A stretch of DNA of 64,000 nucleotides, taken from positions 62,001-126,000 of the forward strand of contig JAFVSJ010000013.1 in the NCBI GenBank assembly GCA_017503805.1. The letters are read 5' to 3'. The DNA comes from Tidjanibacter sp. (GTDB lineage Bacteria > Bacteroidota > Bacteroidia > Bacteroidales > Rikenellaceae). Below, one piece after another: positions 17,359-26,175 of the stretch. How positions within the stretch are numbered: the stretch's first letter is position 1; every line of letters begins with the position of its first letter. Position numbers and translations under genes: made by a program. The notes under the pieces were generated by a model. The model searched no databases, was not told the DNA's origin, and worked only from the letters and a program-made list of their open reading frames with translations.

Positions 17359-18741
17359 CTACTCCTCAATCTTCTCGAGTTTCACGGTGAAGTGACGGAG
17401 GATGGGAGCCTCCTCAACGATACGGTAGCCGTGGGTAATCTTGTCGGCGCGAGCCATAACGTTCTTCAGAGCGGCAGCGATAACAGCCATATGGTTGTCG
17501 GTGTAAACCCTACGAGCAATAGCCAGACGGGTGAGCTCGAGGTCGCTGTAGCGGTTCTCGCGAGTTACGGGGTCACGGTCAGCCAAGATGGAGCCGATCT
17601 CGCAAGCGCGAACACCTGCCTCGAGGTAGAGCTCTACGGCCAGAGTCTGAGCAGCGAACTCCTCCTTGGGTACGTTGGGAAGCATCTTCTTGGCATCTAC
17701 GAAGATGGCGTGGCCACCAGCGGGGCGCTGATAGGGTACACCGTAGCGGTCGAGGAGCTTGCCGAGGTAAGCTACCTGACGCATACGAGCGTCGAGAGTC
17801 TCAAACTCGGTGTTCTCGTCGAGACCTACAGCCAGAGCGTTCATATCGCGACCGGCCATACCACCGTAGGTGATGAAGCCCTCGTAGGAGATGCAGTAGC
17901 GTTTTGCAGCCTCGTAAACCTCTTTCGAGTTGAGAGCGATGAAACCACCCATATTTACAACACCGTCTTTCTTGGCACTCATAGTCATCATATCAGCGTA
18001 GGAGTACATCTCCTTAACGATCTGTTTGATGGTTTTGCTGCCGTAGCCGGCCTCGCGTTTTTTGATGAAGTATGCGTTCTCTGCGAAGCGAGCCGAGTCG
18101 AGCAACAGAGGAATACCGTAGCTGTGGCAGAGCTCGGAGGTCTCGCGGATGTTCTTCATCGAAACGGGCTGACCGCCGGCCGAGTTGTTGGTGATGGTAA
18201 GAACGCAGAAGGGAATGCGCTCCTTGGGATATTTCTCAAATACGGCTTTGAGTTTGTTTACATCCACCTCGCCTTTGAAGGGGATCTCGAGCTGAGTATC
18301 TTTAGCCTCGTCGATGGTGCAGTCGAGAGCGGTAGCTTTGCGCGACTCGATGTGACCTTTGGTGGTGTCGAAGTGCGAGTTGCCGGGAACGATGTCACCC
18401 TCTTTCACGAGAGCCGAGAAAAGAACGTTCTCAGCTGCGCGACCCTGGTGGGTGGGGATGAAGTACTCGAAACCGAAGAGAGTCTGGATGGTTTTCTTCA
18501 AGGTGAAGAACGATTTGGCACCTGCGTAGCTCTCGTCACCGGTCATAATGGCTGCCCACTGGTTGTCGGTCATCGAACCGGTACCCGAGTCGGTCAGAAG
18601 GTCGATAAATACCTGATCCGAGGAGAGGTTGAAGAGGTTGTAATGAGCCTCTTTGATCCATTTCTCGCGCTGACGGCGGGTTGAGGGTTTGATTGCTTCT
18701 ACCGCTTTAATGCGGTAAGGTTCTGCGTAAGGTAATTTCAT
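17359..18741 (-). CDS. tnaA: Tryptophanase (tryptophan indole-lyase)
   Basis: PLP enzyme of 460 residues that converts L-tryptophan to indole, pyruvate and ammonia. The Schiff-base lysine lies in MSAKKD (second Lys, residue 258). Tryptophanase-type residues distinguish it from tyrosine phenol-lyase: Asp125 in NSHFDTTKGH (E. coli Asp137), EIGSILADRDPVT, and His450 in LRHFTVKL (E. coli His463). Full length. It predicts an indole-positive organism. A 249-base spacer separates it from the DUF4954 gene upstream; that spacer holds a short Trp-containing ORF but no recognisable -7 box. Confidence 0.96.
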   Translation of the reverse strand: MKLPYAEPYRIKAVEAIKPSTRRQREKWIKEAHYNLFNLSSDQVFIDLLTDSGTGSMTDNQWAAIMTGDESYAGAKSFFTLKKTIQTLFGFEYFIPTHQGRAAENVLFSALVKEGDIVPGNSHFDTTKGHIESRKATALDCTIDEAKDTQLEIPFKGEVDVNKLKAVFEKYPKERIPFCVLTITNNSAGGQPVSMKNIRETSELCHSYGIPLLLDSARFAENAYFIKKREAGYGSKTIKQIVKEMYSYADMMTMSAKKDGVVNMGGFIALNSKEVYEAAKRYCISYEGFITYGGMAGRDMNALAVGLDENTEFETLDARMRQVAYLGKLLDRYGVPYQRPAGGHAIFVDAKKMLPNVPKEEFAAQTLAVELYLEAGVRACEIGSILADRDPVTRENRYSDLELTRLAIARRVYTDNHMAVIAAALKNVMARADKITHGYRIVEEAPILRHFTVKLEKIEE

Positions 18742-18839
18742 AGTTTTGTTTGTTTTGTGTTAATGGTTTGAGTTTTACCTATTGTTATTTCGTTTGTGTT
18801 CCGATTGTTCGGGACCCTTGTGTTATGCTTGTCACTATT

Positions 18840-18932
18840 CTATAAAGTGTCTGCCTTGCGACTCTTGATGCGACTCGACGAACGTCTTGTGAGCCACGAT
18901 ACTATGGCCGCTATTATCAGTGCAGTAATCAT
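18840..18932 (-). CDS. 30-codon ORF with a single Trp upstream of tnaA
   Basis: ATG at 18932 to TAG at 18840. The peptide starts MITALIIAAIVSWLTRR and continues basic, ending KSRKADTL. Its only Trp is residue 13; the E. coli TnaC leader has its critical Trp at residue 12. The stop lies 98 bases before the tnaA ATG. A small hairpin (about 18798-18815) sits between them. There is no sequence similarity to TnaC beyond Trp position and context, and it lacks TnaC's terminal Pro. A small membrane protein is the main alternative. Confidence 0.35.
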   Translation of the reverse strand: MITALIIAAIVSWLTRRSSSRIKSRKADTL

Positions 18933-18990
18933 TGTTTTCTTGCTCTTTCGGTTGTCTGTATTTAAGTTTGGCTATTTACTGTGTTTCCGA

Positions 18991-20760
18991 CTATTCTCCC
19001 CTTACGGCTTTGAAGTCGGCCAATCTCTCCTCCTCTGAGAGTGAGTCGATGCCGTAGCCCACTTGGGCGGCGACGTCGAAATCTTTCTCTCGGTCCGATT
19101 CGGTTATGGAGCGCAGTTTGGCTGCACTCTCCTTTCCCTTGCGAATGACTCGAGCCAAATCCTCCTCACTTGCGGGACGGCCGAGCAACTCCTCTACAGC
19201 GCCCACTGCCCAATCGTATGCGTAGTCGCAATAGTTGTCCATAATCCTATCGAGGGCAGCCTTGAACTCGGCTGCTGTTGAGATTTCGCCGCTGTCTACC
19301 TTCTCGAGGATGGCGTTCATCTCCGACTGTGGCATATACTGACCGCTGCAATCTATCCAATGGCCTCTACCACAGATATCCTCCCTTGCACCGCCCGAAG
19401 AGAGTATCTCCGAGAGATATTTGTAGAGTGCGTCGCGGTATATTTTTTTGCCTTGCTGCGCTGCCTTGCGGGTGATTTTCATTCTGCCCCAGTTGAGCAC
19501 ATCTGGACCTGCGCTACCCTCGGTGCCGAGCAGTGCTTTGAGTGTCTCTATGGCTTTGAGGAAGCGCTCACCCACGTAGGGAGTACACTCCTCGAAGTTG
19601 ATGTTGTCGCGTTTGGCTCCCTGGCGCCTATCTCTCTGTGGCCACTTCGACAGGTCACGCACTGTGCCGTAGCTCATAAGGTTTTTGGCGGGCAGTAGGT
19701 GCGATGCACCCTCTTTTTCTACGAGGTAGGAGTAGGGGAAGTTGTCCGTGTCGCCGTGGTTACGGTGTTTGCCCACCACTACCGTGAAAGCTCCGTTGCG
19801 GCAAGGGAGCATAGTGTATGCGTTGCTACCAAACTTAACCCCCCTGAGGTGAATACCTTGGTGAACAGCACCCGTGCGGAAAAGGTGGTTGCTTTGATTG
19901 GTACCCGAACCTGCATTGAAGAAGGAGAAGAGTCCTGCAATCAATAGCGAGGAGGCGTGGTGTGACACTGTGAACGGGCCGGCAAAGATGCTGCAAGTCT
20001 CGCAGTTCTCCAAATGGGAGTTGGCGAAGAAGAGCGAATCGGTGGCGGTGAGGTTTTCGAGTATGACGCTTTGGCCTACAAAACACCTTCGGAGCAATGA
20101 GCCGTTGTCGACAATAGAGCCGTCGCAGACAATGAAATCATACATTTTGACATCCACACCCACCGTCGTATGCGAATCCTCTCTCGAGAGGATAGTGCCG
20201 TTCTGGAGCAGTGATGCTCCGCGCACGTCGGCTTTGGTGCCGAAGTTTACGTTGCGTATGATTTTACAGTCGCAGATGGTTGCCCCTTGGTCAATGTGTC
20301 CCATTTTGGAACTCACTTGCTGTGTGTAGCGCATAGCCATCTCTTCGAGTCGGCCAATGGTTACGGGGCGGTGTCGATAGAGAGTGCCCACATACGCCAT
20401 CTGTGCTGTGAGCTCGTCGAATATTCTGATGCTTCGTCCGCCATTTTCGTTTATGGCTGCGACTTCGGTGCCGTTTCCGAAAGAACTTTCGCCTTTGGTC
20501 TCGAGCAGACCGACGTTGATAATCCTCACATCGTTGCCTATCGTATAGTTGCTGATGAAGGAGGTGATATCCTTGATTGTAACCCTTGCGCCGATGCGCA
20601 CGTCGCCCTTGAAACGGCAACGGCAGATGCTCTCGGGCGCAAAGCCCTCGGATGCGACGAGCACCCTCGACCAATCGTCGGCCTCGCATCCTCCGGCAAG
20701 GAGAATGGCGATTTCGCTCTCGGTGAGTTGCCTGTAATCTGTATTGTTGTTTTGTCGCAT
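18991..20760 (-). CDS. DUF4954 family protein with left-handed beta-helix
   Basis: Cytosolic protein of 589 residues. The middle (about 45-330) has hexapeptide-like periodicity (IGARVTIKDITSFI, YTIGNDVRIINVGLL, TTVGVDVKMYDFIV, VGQSVILENLTATD), typical of left-handed beta-helix acyl/nucleotidyltransferase-like folds. The C-terminal 200 residues are helical and charged. This matches DUF4954, found in Bacteroidetes and spirochaetes, with suspected sugar-nucleotide or transferase links but no proven reaction. The start follows a good promoter by about 30 bases. It is upstream of tnaA on the same strand. Confidence 0.85.
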   Translation of the reverse strand: MRQNNNTDYRQLTESEIAILLAGGCEADDWSRVLVASEGFAPESICRCRFKGDVRIGARVTIKDITSFISNYTIGNDVRIINVGLLETKGESSFGNGTEVAAINENGGRSIRIFDELTAQMAYVGTLYRHRPVTIGRLEEMAMRYTQQVSSKMGHIDQGATICDCKIIRNVNFGTKADVRGASLLQNGTILSREDSHTTVGVDVKMYDFIVCDGSIVDNGSLLRRCFVGQSVILENLTATDSLFFANSHLENCETCSIFAGPFTVSHHASSLLIAGLFSFFNAGSGTNQSNHLFRTGAVHQGIHLRGVKFGSNAYTMLPCRNGAFTVVVGKHRNHGDTDNFPYSYLVEKEGASHLLPAKNLMSYGTVRDLSKWPQRDRRQGAKRDNINFEECTPYVGERFLKAIETLKALLGTEGSAGPDVLNWGRMKITRKAAQQGKKIYRDALYKYLSEILSSGGAREDICGRGHWIDCSGQYMPQSEMNAILEKVDSGEISTAAEFKAALDRIMDNYCDYAYDWAVGAVEELLGRPASEEDLARVIRKGKESAAKLRSITESDREKDFDVAAQVGYGIDSLSEEERLADFKAVRGE

Positions 20761-20787
20761 ATCTCTGCAAAATCGATTATCAACCTA

Positions 20788-20819
20788 CAAATATAGGTAT
20801 TTTTGCTGAAACTAATCAA
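20788..20819 (-). promoter_or_regulatory. Promoter of the DUF4954 gene
   Basis: On the minus strand TTG (20819-20817), 21 bases, then TATATTTG (20795-20788), 27 bases before the ATG. It may also supply tnaA by read-through. Confidence 0.6.
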
Positions 20820-20869
20820 AAATAGTAGCGAATAATGGCACTTTTAACTCTTTTTTAGAAAAGAATGTG

Positions 20870-20877
20870 TACATTTG
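20870..20877 (+). promoter_or_regulatory. -7 box upstream of asnS
   Basis: TACATTTG matches TAnnTTTG, 121 bases before the asnS ATG; no clear TTG at -33. This implies a leader of about 115 nt for the asnS-rpoN transcript. Confidence 0.4.
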
Positions 20878-20998
20878 TAACGTGAATTATTGTGGCTCAT
20901 TGTGCACAATGAGTGTGCTATTGCACTTTTTTCGCTCTACACAAGAGGATGATTATTCAAAATTGTGAAAAACAAAAATATAAGAATTTACAAGAAGT

Positions 20999-22381
20999 AT
21001 GACAGTTAGAATCTACGATTTACTCCGTGAGGAACCCAAGGGTCAGGAGGTTGTTGTCAAAGGCTGGGTACGTACCAAGCGAGGCAACAAGAACGTCGCT
21101 TTCATCGCTCTGAACGACGGCTCGACTATCAACAATATTCAGGTAGTGGTAGATATGGCCACCGCCGATGAGGCACTTCTGAAAGATGTGACTACCGGTT
21201 CGTGCCTTTGTGTGAAAGGTGCGCTTGTGGAGTCGGCCGGCTCGGGTCAACCTGTTGAGGTGCAGGCTCGCGAGATTGAGATCTATGGCAAAGCCGATGC
21301 GACCTACCCCCTGCAGAAGAAGGGTCACTCGATGGAGTTCCTGCGCGAGATTGCCTACTTGCGTCCCCGCACCAACACCTTTGGCGCAGTTTTCCGCATC
21401 CGTCACGCTATGGCCTATGCTATCCACAAGTTCTTCAATGACAAGGGTTTCTACTATTGGCACACTCCTCTGATTACAGCCTCCGACTGTGAGGGTGCAG
21501 GTGCGATGTTCAATGTAACCACCTTCGATCTGAACAATGTTCCCAAAACCGAAGATGGTAAGGTGGACTACGCACAGGATTTCTTTGCTCGTCAGACCTC
21601 TCTCACCGTTAGTGGTCAGCTCGAGGGTGAGCTTGGCGCACTTTCGCTTGGTCAGATTTACACCTTCGGTCCCACTTTCCGTGCAGAGAATTCCAACACT
21701 CCCCGCCACTTGGCCGAGTTCTGGATGATTGAGCCCGAGATGGCATTCTACGACTTGGAGGATAATATGGCTCTTGCCGAGGAGTTTATCAAATACTGCG
21801 TGCAGTATGCACTCGACAACTGTATGGACGACCTCACCTTCCTCAATAATATGTTCGACAAGGAGCTCATCGAGCGACTCCGCGGTGTTGTTGACTGCGA
21901 GTTTGTAAGGCTCGACTATACCGAGGGTATCCGCATCCTCAAGGAGAGCGGCAGAAAGTTCGAGTTCCCCTGCGATTGGGGTTGCGATTTGCAGAGCGAG
22001 CACGAGAGGTTCTTGGTTGAGGAGCACTTCAAGAAACCCGTTATCCTCATCAACTATCCCAAGGAAATCAAGTCGTTCTATATGAAACAGAACGAGGATG
22101 GCAAGACCGTTCGCGCTATGGACGTGCTCTTCCCCAAGATTGGCGAGATTATCGGCGGTAGCGAGCGTGAGGCCGACTATGAGAAACTCAACGCCATCAT
22201 TGAGGAGCGCGGTATGAGCAAAGAGACACTCTGGTGGTATCTCGACACCCGCCGTTGGGGCTCGGCTCCCCACAGTGGCTTCGGCCTTGGCTTTGAGCGT
22301 CTGCTTTTGTTTGTGACCGGTATGGCCAACATCCGTGACGTGATTCCTTTCCCCCGTACTCCCAAGAACGCAGAGTACTAA
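20999..22381 (+). CDS. asnS: Asparaginyl-tRNA synthetase
   Basis: Class IIb synthetase of 460 residues that charges tRNA-Asn. The N-terminal OB-fold ([19 protein letters not shown]) precedes the catalytic core with motif 2 ([21 protein letters not shown]) and motif 3 ([16 protein letters not shown] near the C-terminus). AsnRS rather than AspRS by overall pattern and length. It leads a probable operon with rpoN 159 bases downstream. Confidence 0.96.
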   Translation: MTVRIYDLLREEPKGQEVVVKGWVRTKRGNKNVAFIALNDGSTINNIQVVVDMATADEALLKDVTTGSCLCVKGALVESAGSGQPVEVQAREIEIYGKADATYPLQKKGHSMEFLREIAYLRPRTNTFGAVFRIRHAMAYAIHKFFNDKGFYYWHTPLITASDCEGAGAMFNVTTFDLNNVPKTEDGKVDYAQDFFARQTSLTVSGQLEGELGALSLGQIYTFGPTFRAENSNTPRHLAEFWMIEPEMAFYDLEDNMALAEEFIKYCVQYALDNCMDDLTFLNNMFDKELIERLRGVVDCEFVRLDYTEGIRILKESGRKFEFPCDWGCDLQSEHERFLVEEHFKKPVILINYPKEIKSFYMKQNEDGKTVRAMDVLFPKIGEIIGGSEREADYEKLNAIIEERGMSKETLWWYLDTRRWGSAPHSGFGLGFERLLLFVTGMANIRDVIPFPRTPKNAEY

Positions 22382-22399
22382 TATATCTGTTCTCGCCTT

Positions 22400-22430
22400 C
22401 GAGGGGCTGCCCACTTGCAGCAGCCCCTCG
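22400..22430 (+). other. Hairpin between asnS and rpoN
   Basis: CGAGGGGCTGC (22400-22410) pairs perfectly with GCAGCCCCTCG (22420-22430). Without a following T-run it may be an mRNA processing or partial-termination site. A T7 run occurs only at about 22513. Confidence 0.5.
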
Positions 22431-22540
22431 GAGAGTTGAGAAAACCCAACTACTCCACCCACTACTCCCCAAAACTTTGATGAATGAAGAGACTGCACAC
22501 AATAATGTAGTCTTTTTTTAACGTTAAAGTATAAAGTAGT

Positions 22541-23962
22541 ATGAGCTCATTTAGTCAGAAACAGATTCTCGGTCTGCAGCAGAAACTCTCGCCGCAGCAG
22601 ATACAGATGATTAAACTCCTCGAACTCCCGTCGTTGATGCTCGAACAGCGCATCAAGCAGGAGATTGAGGAGAATCCCGTTTTGGAGGAGGGTGTCAAGG
22701 AGGAGAGCGCAGGTGAGGAACCCAAGGAGATTTCGGTGGAGGAGTATCTCAAGGAGGACGACACCCCGAGCTACAAGATGCGCACCAATAACCACTCGCG
22801 CGATGATCGCCAGCCGATGGTCTACATCACCGGAGGCCGCTCGTTGCAGGAGTTTCTTGAGGAACAACTCGGCTATAAGAATCTCTCGCAGCGCGACTTT
22901 GGCATTGCACGCTATATCATAGGCAGCCTCGACGACGATGGCTACCTCAGGCGCGAACTTCTCTCCATCTCCGACGATATAGCTTTTAGCGTCGGACTCG
23001 ACTTGAGTGTAGAGGAACTTGAGGAGGTGCTGAAGGTGGTGCAGGAGTTGGAGCCATCGGGAGTTGGGGCACGCAATCTGCAGGAGTGTTTGCTCCTGCA
23101 ACTACGTGCAGCCGAGCCCCTTTTGCCTGCGCAACAGTTGGCTCGAACGATTCTTTCGGACCACTTCGATGACTTTGCCAAACGCCACTACGACCGCCTC
23201 TTGGCTCGACTCGGAGTCGATAGGGATGCTTTCTTGGAGGCCATAGAGGAGATACGTCGCCTATCACCCAAGCCGGGTAATATGTATAGCGATGCATCGG
23301 ATGATGCGGCTCCCTACGTTGTCCCCGACTTTATCCTTGACTACAATGAGGGGGAGTTTGACCTGCGACTCAACTCCTACAATGTCCCCGAGCTGAAGAT
23401 TAATCGCCGCTATATGGATATGATTCGTTCATCCATTGCGACAGATGTGACCGACGAGCAGGGCAAGGAGGCTCTTCAGTTTGTTAAGAGTAAGATAGAT
23501 TCGGCCAAGTGGTTTATCTCGGCTATCAAACAGCGACACGATACCTTGCTCGGCACGATGACCGAGATTTTCGAGTACCAGAAAGAGTATTTCTGCGATG
23601 GTGATCCGCGCAAACTCAAGCCTATGATTCTCAAAGATATTGCCGACCGCACAGGGCTTGATGTGTCGACCATTTCGAGGGTTGTCAATAGTAAGTATAT
23701 CCAGACACACTTCGGCATCATTCCACTCAAGGGGCTCTTCTCTGAGGCTATGCTCACAAATAGTGGCGAGGAGGTGTCGTCGTATGAGATTAAACAGATT
23801 CTCTCGGACTGCATTGAGGAGGAGGATAAACACCACCCTCTGACAGATGAGGCTCTGATGAATATTCTCAACGATAAGGGCTATCATATTGCCCGCCGTA
23901 CGGTGGCTAAGTATCGAGAGATGCTGAAGATTCCCGTTGCCCGACTGCGCCGCCAAATTTGA
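22541..23962 (+). CDS. rpoN: RNA polymerase sigma-54 factor
   Basis: Sigma-54 of 473 residues. The Gln-rich region I (KQILGLQQKLSPQQIQMIKLLELP) is followed by an acidic region II, the core-binding region III, and the DNA-binding C-terminus with the RpoN box ARRTVAKYRE close to the end. All regions are present. The factor recognises -24/-12 promoters and needs an AAA+ activator; one such activator is encoded at 26165-27394. It is downstream of asnS and followed after 67 bases by a membrane-protein gene. Confidence 0.97.
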   Translation: MSSFSQKQILGLQQKLSPQQIQMIKLLELPSLMLEQRIKQEIEENPVLEEGVKEESAGEEPKEISVEEYLKEDDTPSYKMRTNNHSRDDRQPMVYITGGRSLQEFLEEQLGYKNLSQRDFGIARYIIGSLDDDGYLRRELLSISDDIAFSVGLDLSVEELEEVLKVVQELEPSGVGARNLQECLLLQLRAAEPLLPAQQLARTILSDHFDDFAKRHYDRLLARLGVDRDAFLEAIEEIRRLSPKPGNMYSDASDDAAPYVVPDFILDYNEGEFDLRLNSYNVPELKINRRYMDMIRSSIATDVTDEQGKEALQFVKSKIDSAKWFISAIKQRHDTLLGTMTEIFEYQKEYFCDGDPRKLKPMILKDIADRTGLDVSTISRVVNSKYIQTHFGIIPLKGLFSEAMLTNSGEEVSSYEIKQILSDCIEEEDKHHPLTDEALMNILNDKGYHIARRTVAKYREMLKIPVARLRRQI

Positions 23963-24029
23963 CGTTGTGGCCTTAATTTGATCCCAAGTCCATAGTACCT
24001 TTATTATATAGCTGCACTATTTGTACACG

Positions 24030-24665
24030 ATGAACACTATCCCCAATAATCACACGAGCCCACTCTGGTTGGGAGCCGAGGGCGTATCGTTGCTACTTCA
24101 TCCCTATGGAATAGCTTTGTGGATAACGTTGATGATTATGTGTGGTTGGGCTTCGCCGCTCGATTTCCCATCTAATGTACAGGTATATGTGGTAGTGAAT
24201 GTCGTCTTTATGACGATATTAGTGCCGCTTGTTTTCGGATTGTTACTCAGGCGTGTCGGTAAGAGAGTGGTCGATGGAGGTCAACGCCGAAGGCGACTGA
24301 TGCAACTCGGTGTGTTGGCATTGTGTTATGGAGCTTGCGGTTGGATGTTCGACGATATTGTCGTATTGTTCCTTGTGCGCAAGGTGATGTACACTCTCTC
24401 ATTTGTCACCCTTCTGACTCTCTGTTTGGAGTTCTATCGTTCGGTGAGTTATCGTATGGTGGCTATGGGTGCTTTGTTGGCTATGATGTGGATGTTACTC
24501 TATGTTGGCAATGTTGCCTTATTGGTTCCCTTTGTACTTTTTGTGTTGGGTTGCGGTCTATTGTTTTCGGCGAGGTTATATTTAGGCGGCGACTCTCCCT
24601 ATGAGTTGATAGTCGGTCTTTTATTGGGTCTTGTTTCAGCTCTTATAATATTTGTGCAGATATAG
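24030..24665 (+). CDS. Polytopic membrane protein, PAP2-like
   Basis: Inner-membrane protein of 211 residues with about six hydrophobic helices. The N-terminal LLLHPYGIALW and the C-terminal ARLYLGGDSPYELIVGLLLG resemble Bacteroidetes PAP2-like membrane proteins, but the catalytic Arg/His motifs of active PAP2 phosphatases are not complete. The start is the ATG at 24030; a TTG three codons earlier is in frame. It follows rpoN by 67 bases and ends before a bidirectional terminator, closing the asnS-rpoN unit. Family placement is tentative. Confidence 0.6.
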   Translation: MNTIPNNHTSPLWLGAEGVSLLLHPYGIALWITLMIMCGWASPLDFPSNVQVYVVVNVVFMTILVPLVFGLLLRRVGKRVVDGGQRRRRLMQLGVLALCYGACGWMFDDIVVLFLVRKVMYTLSFVTLLTLCLEFYRSVSYRMVAMGALLAMMWMLLYVGNVALLVPFVLFVLGCGLLFSARLYLGGDSPYELIVGLLLGLVSALIIFVQI

Positions 24666-24684
24666 GGGAGTGACGGCACAAAAC

Positions 24685-24724
24685 AAAGAGCCGACCAATC
24701 GTTCGATTGGTCGGCTCTTTTCAT
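24685..24724. terminator. Bidirectional terminator
   Basis: AAAGAGCCGACCAATCG (24685-24701) pairs with CGATTGGTCGGCTCTTT (ending 24720), with a 2-base loop, followed by T. It serves the membrane-protein gene and, convergently, secG. Confidence 0.85.
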
Positions 24725-24760
24725 ATTAAGCCCTCGGGACTCGCCCCCGGCTTGAGAGAT

Positions 24761-25108
24761 TTACTCGGCAACTGCCTCGGTCTCTACTACCTCAGCCTCA
24801 ACCTGGTTGGGCATTACGGGAGCCTCCTCGGTGGTACCCATAACCTGCTCGATGATAGCGTCACCTGCGGGAACGCCGGCTTTCTTATAGGACGACATTG
24901 CTACGGTCGAAAGAAGGCTCAGCACAACGATGCCGATTGCCAAGTACCAAGTCGATTTCTCGAGGAAGTTTGCGGTCTGGCGTACGCCCATAACCTGATT
25001 CGATGCGCCGAAGTTTGCGGCCATACCGCTTTTGGGGCTCTGAGCCAACACTGCCAAAACGAGCAGGATGCTGGCGATGATGATCAAAATTACAAGAAAA
25101 GTGTACAT
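24761..25108 (-). CDS. secG: Preprotein translocase subunit SecG
   Basis: Inner-membrane SecYEG subunit of 115 residues. An N-terminal TM helix (MYTFLVILIIIASILLVLAV) precedes the conserved loop LAQSPKSGMAANFGASNQVMG and a second TM helix (TWYLAIGIVVLSLLSTVAM). The acidic, Val/Glu-rich tail is longer than in proteobacteria and usual in Bacteroidetes. Last gene of the sigma-54 activator-lptE-TPR-secG cluster. Confidence 0.95.
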   Translation of the reverse strand: MYTFLVILIIIASILLVLAVLAQSPKSGMAANFGASNQVMGVRQTANFLEKSTWYLAIGIVVLSLLSTVAMSSYKKAGVPAGDAIIEQVMGTTEEAPVMPNQVEAEVVETEAVAE

Positions 25109-25126
25109 TGTGTTGTATTGGTTTAA

Positions 25127-25639
25127 TTATTTTTTATTGTTCTCTTCTGCTTGTTGTACCTTTAGGGCCTCAATAAGTTCGGCAAAATAAATACTTTTTT
25201 GTGAATCTTGCAAACTTAATTTCTCATATATCTCGATTGCGAGGTCAAAAAGGTGTTGTTTTGCATAAATTTCTGCCAATTCTTCGCTCAAAAACTCCTC
25301 TTCGTCGTCATCCTCTGTAGTTGTTGGGGTGGGGAAGGAGTCGGTTGTGGAATCGGCGATGACGATACGATGGTCCTCTGTGCGGAGAAAATCGTCAATG
25401 ATTCCGAGTGTGGCACTGCGTTGCAATTCGGAGGTGTCGACACTCTTGAGTTGAGTGCCGAGCGGACGCAGACGTTGCCTCATTCTGGCGGCGTATAGCA
25501 TTGACTCTGTGGTCTGCTCACCCCTTGAATCGAGCTCCATCTTGACCGCACTCCACCACGGGTATGTTTGTGCCAATCGGGTGAGCTCCTCGGTGGAGAG
25601 GGCCGATAGGGTGGTTCTGTTTTGCATTGTTGTACTCAT
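25127..25639 (-). CDS. Small TPR-like protein of the lptE-secG cluster
   Basis: Protein of 170 residues with no signal peptide. The N-terminal half is helical and charged; a Thr/Pro/Asp linker (PTPTTTEDDDEEE, about 104-116) leads to one TPR-like helix pair (LAEIYAKQHLFDLAIEIYEKLSLQ). It lies between lptE and secG with 17-18 base gaps, so it is surely co-transcribed. The position suggests an envelope role, but no function is established. A second in-frame ATG at 25627 is possible. Confidence 0.65.
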   Translation of the reverse strand: MSTTMQNRTTLSALSTEELTRLAQTYPWWSAVKMELDSRGEQTTESMLYAARMRQRLRPLGTQLKSVDTSELQRSATLGIIDDFLRTEDHRIVIADSTTDSFPTPTTTEDDDEEEFLSEELAEIYAKQHLFDLAIEIYEKLSLQDSQKSIYFAELIEALKVQQAEENNKK

Positions 25640-25656
25640 CGTGTGCAGGGGGCTGA

Positions 25657-26175
25657 CTACCAGTTGGCTACTGCGGCGTTGAAAATATCCAAAACGAGTT
25701 GGTCGACAATCTCCGTGATGAGTCCATCTTGGATGTCGAGCAGCAGACTCGACGCATCATATTCGGCAAATGCGCTGAAACTCTTATTGTAGTTGTTTTG
25801 GGGCTCAAATACGTTGGTGAACTTCACTTTGACGGTGATTGTCAAGCGGTTCATAGCTGCCGTCTCGGCCGATGTGATGGCCGCAGGTGTGGAGGTGTAG
25901 TTTGTGATTTCACCCTCGAAGGCGAGGTCGCCATTGGCATCTACAAGTTGAAGGTTTGTCTGACGTGCGAACTTGTCCTGCAACGCGTCGGTGAGGGTGG
26001 AACTCAAAGTGGGTGCCACCATAGGTGCATTGTTGGGGAAATAGGGGATGCTCACGGTGCGAGCCTCCACGGGGATGGATGCGCCCGAGAAAGAGTATTT
26101 CACTGTGCAACCTGTCAGGGTTGAGAGTGTGGCAAATGTGAGGGCTGCCACGGCCGCTATCGTCTTAAATTTCAT
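25657..26175 (-). CDS. lptE: LPS-assembly lipoprotein LptE
   Basis: Outer-membrane lipoprotein of 172 residues that partners LptD in lipopolysaccharide insertion. The lipobox gives Cys23 (TLTGC); the following VKYSFSGASIPVEARTVSIP strand is typical of Bacteroidetes LptE. Alternating beta strands and helices fill the rest (SSTLTDALQDKFARQT, LAFEGEITNYTSTP). Its ATG lies inside the end of the sigma-54 activator gene (11-base overlap), so the two are co-translated. Confidence 0.9.
   Translation of the reverse strand: MKFKTIAAVAALTFATLSTLTGCTVKYSFSGASIPVEARTVSIPYFPNNAPMVAPTLSSTLTDALQDKFARQTNLQLVDANGDLAFEGEITNYTSTPAAITSAETAAMNRLTITVKVKFTNVFEPQNNYNKSFSAFAEYDASSLLLDIQDGLITEIVDQLVLDIFNAAVANW

Noticed and set aside
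17359..18741. Tyrosine phenol-lyase instead of tryptophanase
   Set aside because: Asp125 and His450 and the EIGSILADRDP region match tryptophanase rather than phenol-lyase residues.
18796..19038. 80-codon plus-strand ORF opposite the tnaA leader
   Set aside because: Overlaps the end of the DUF4954 gene and the minus-strand leader ORF; composition is not convincing.
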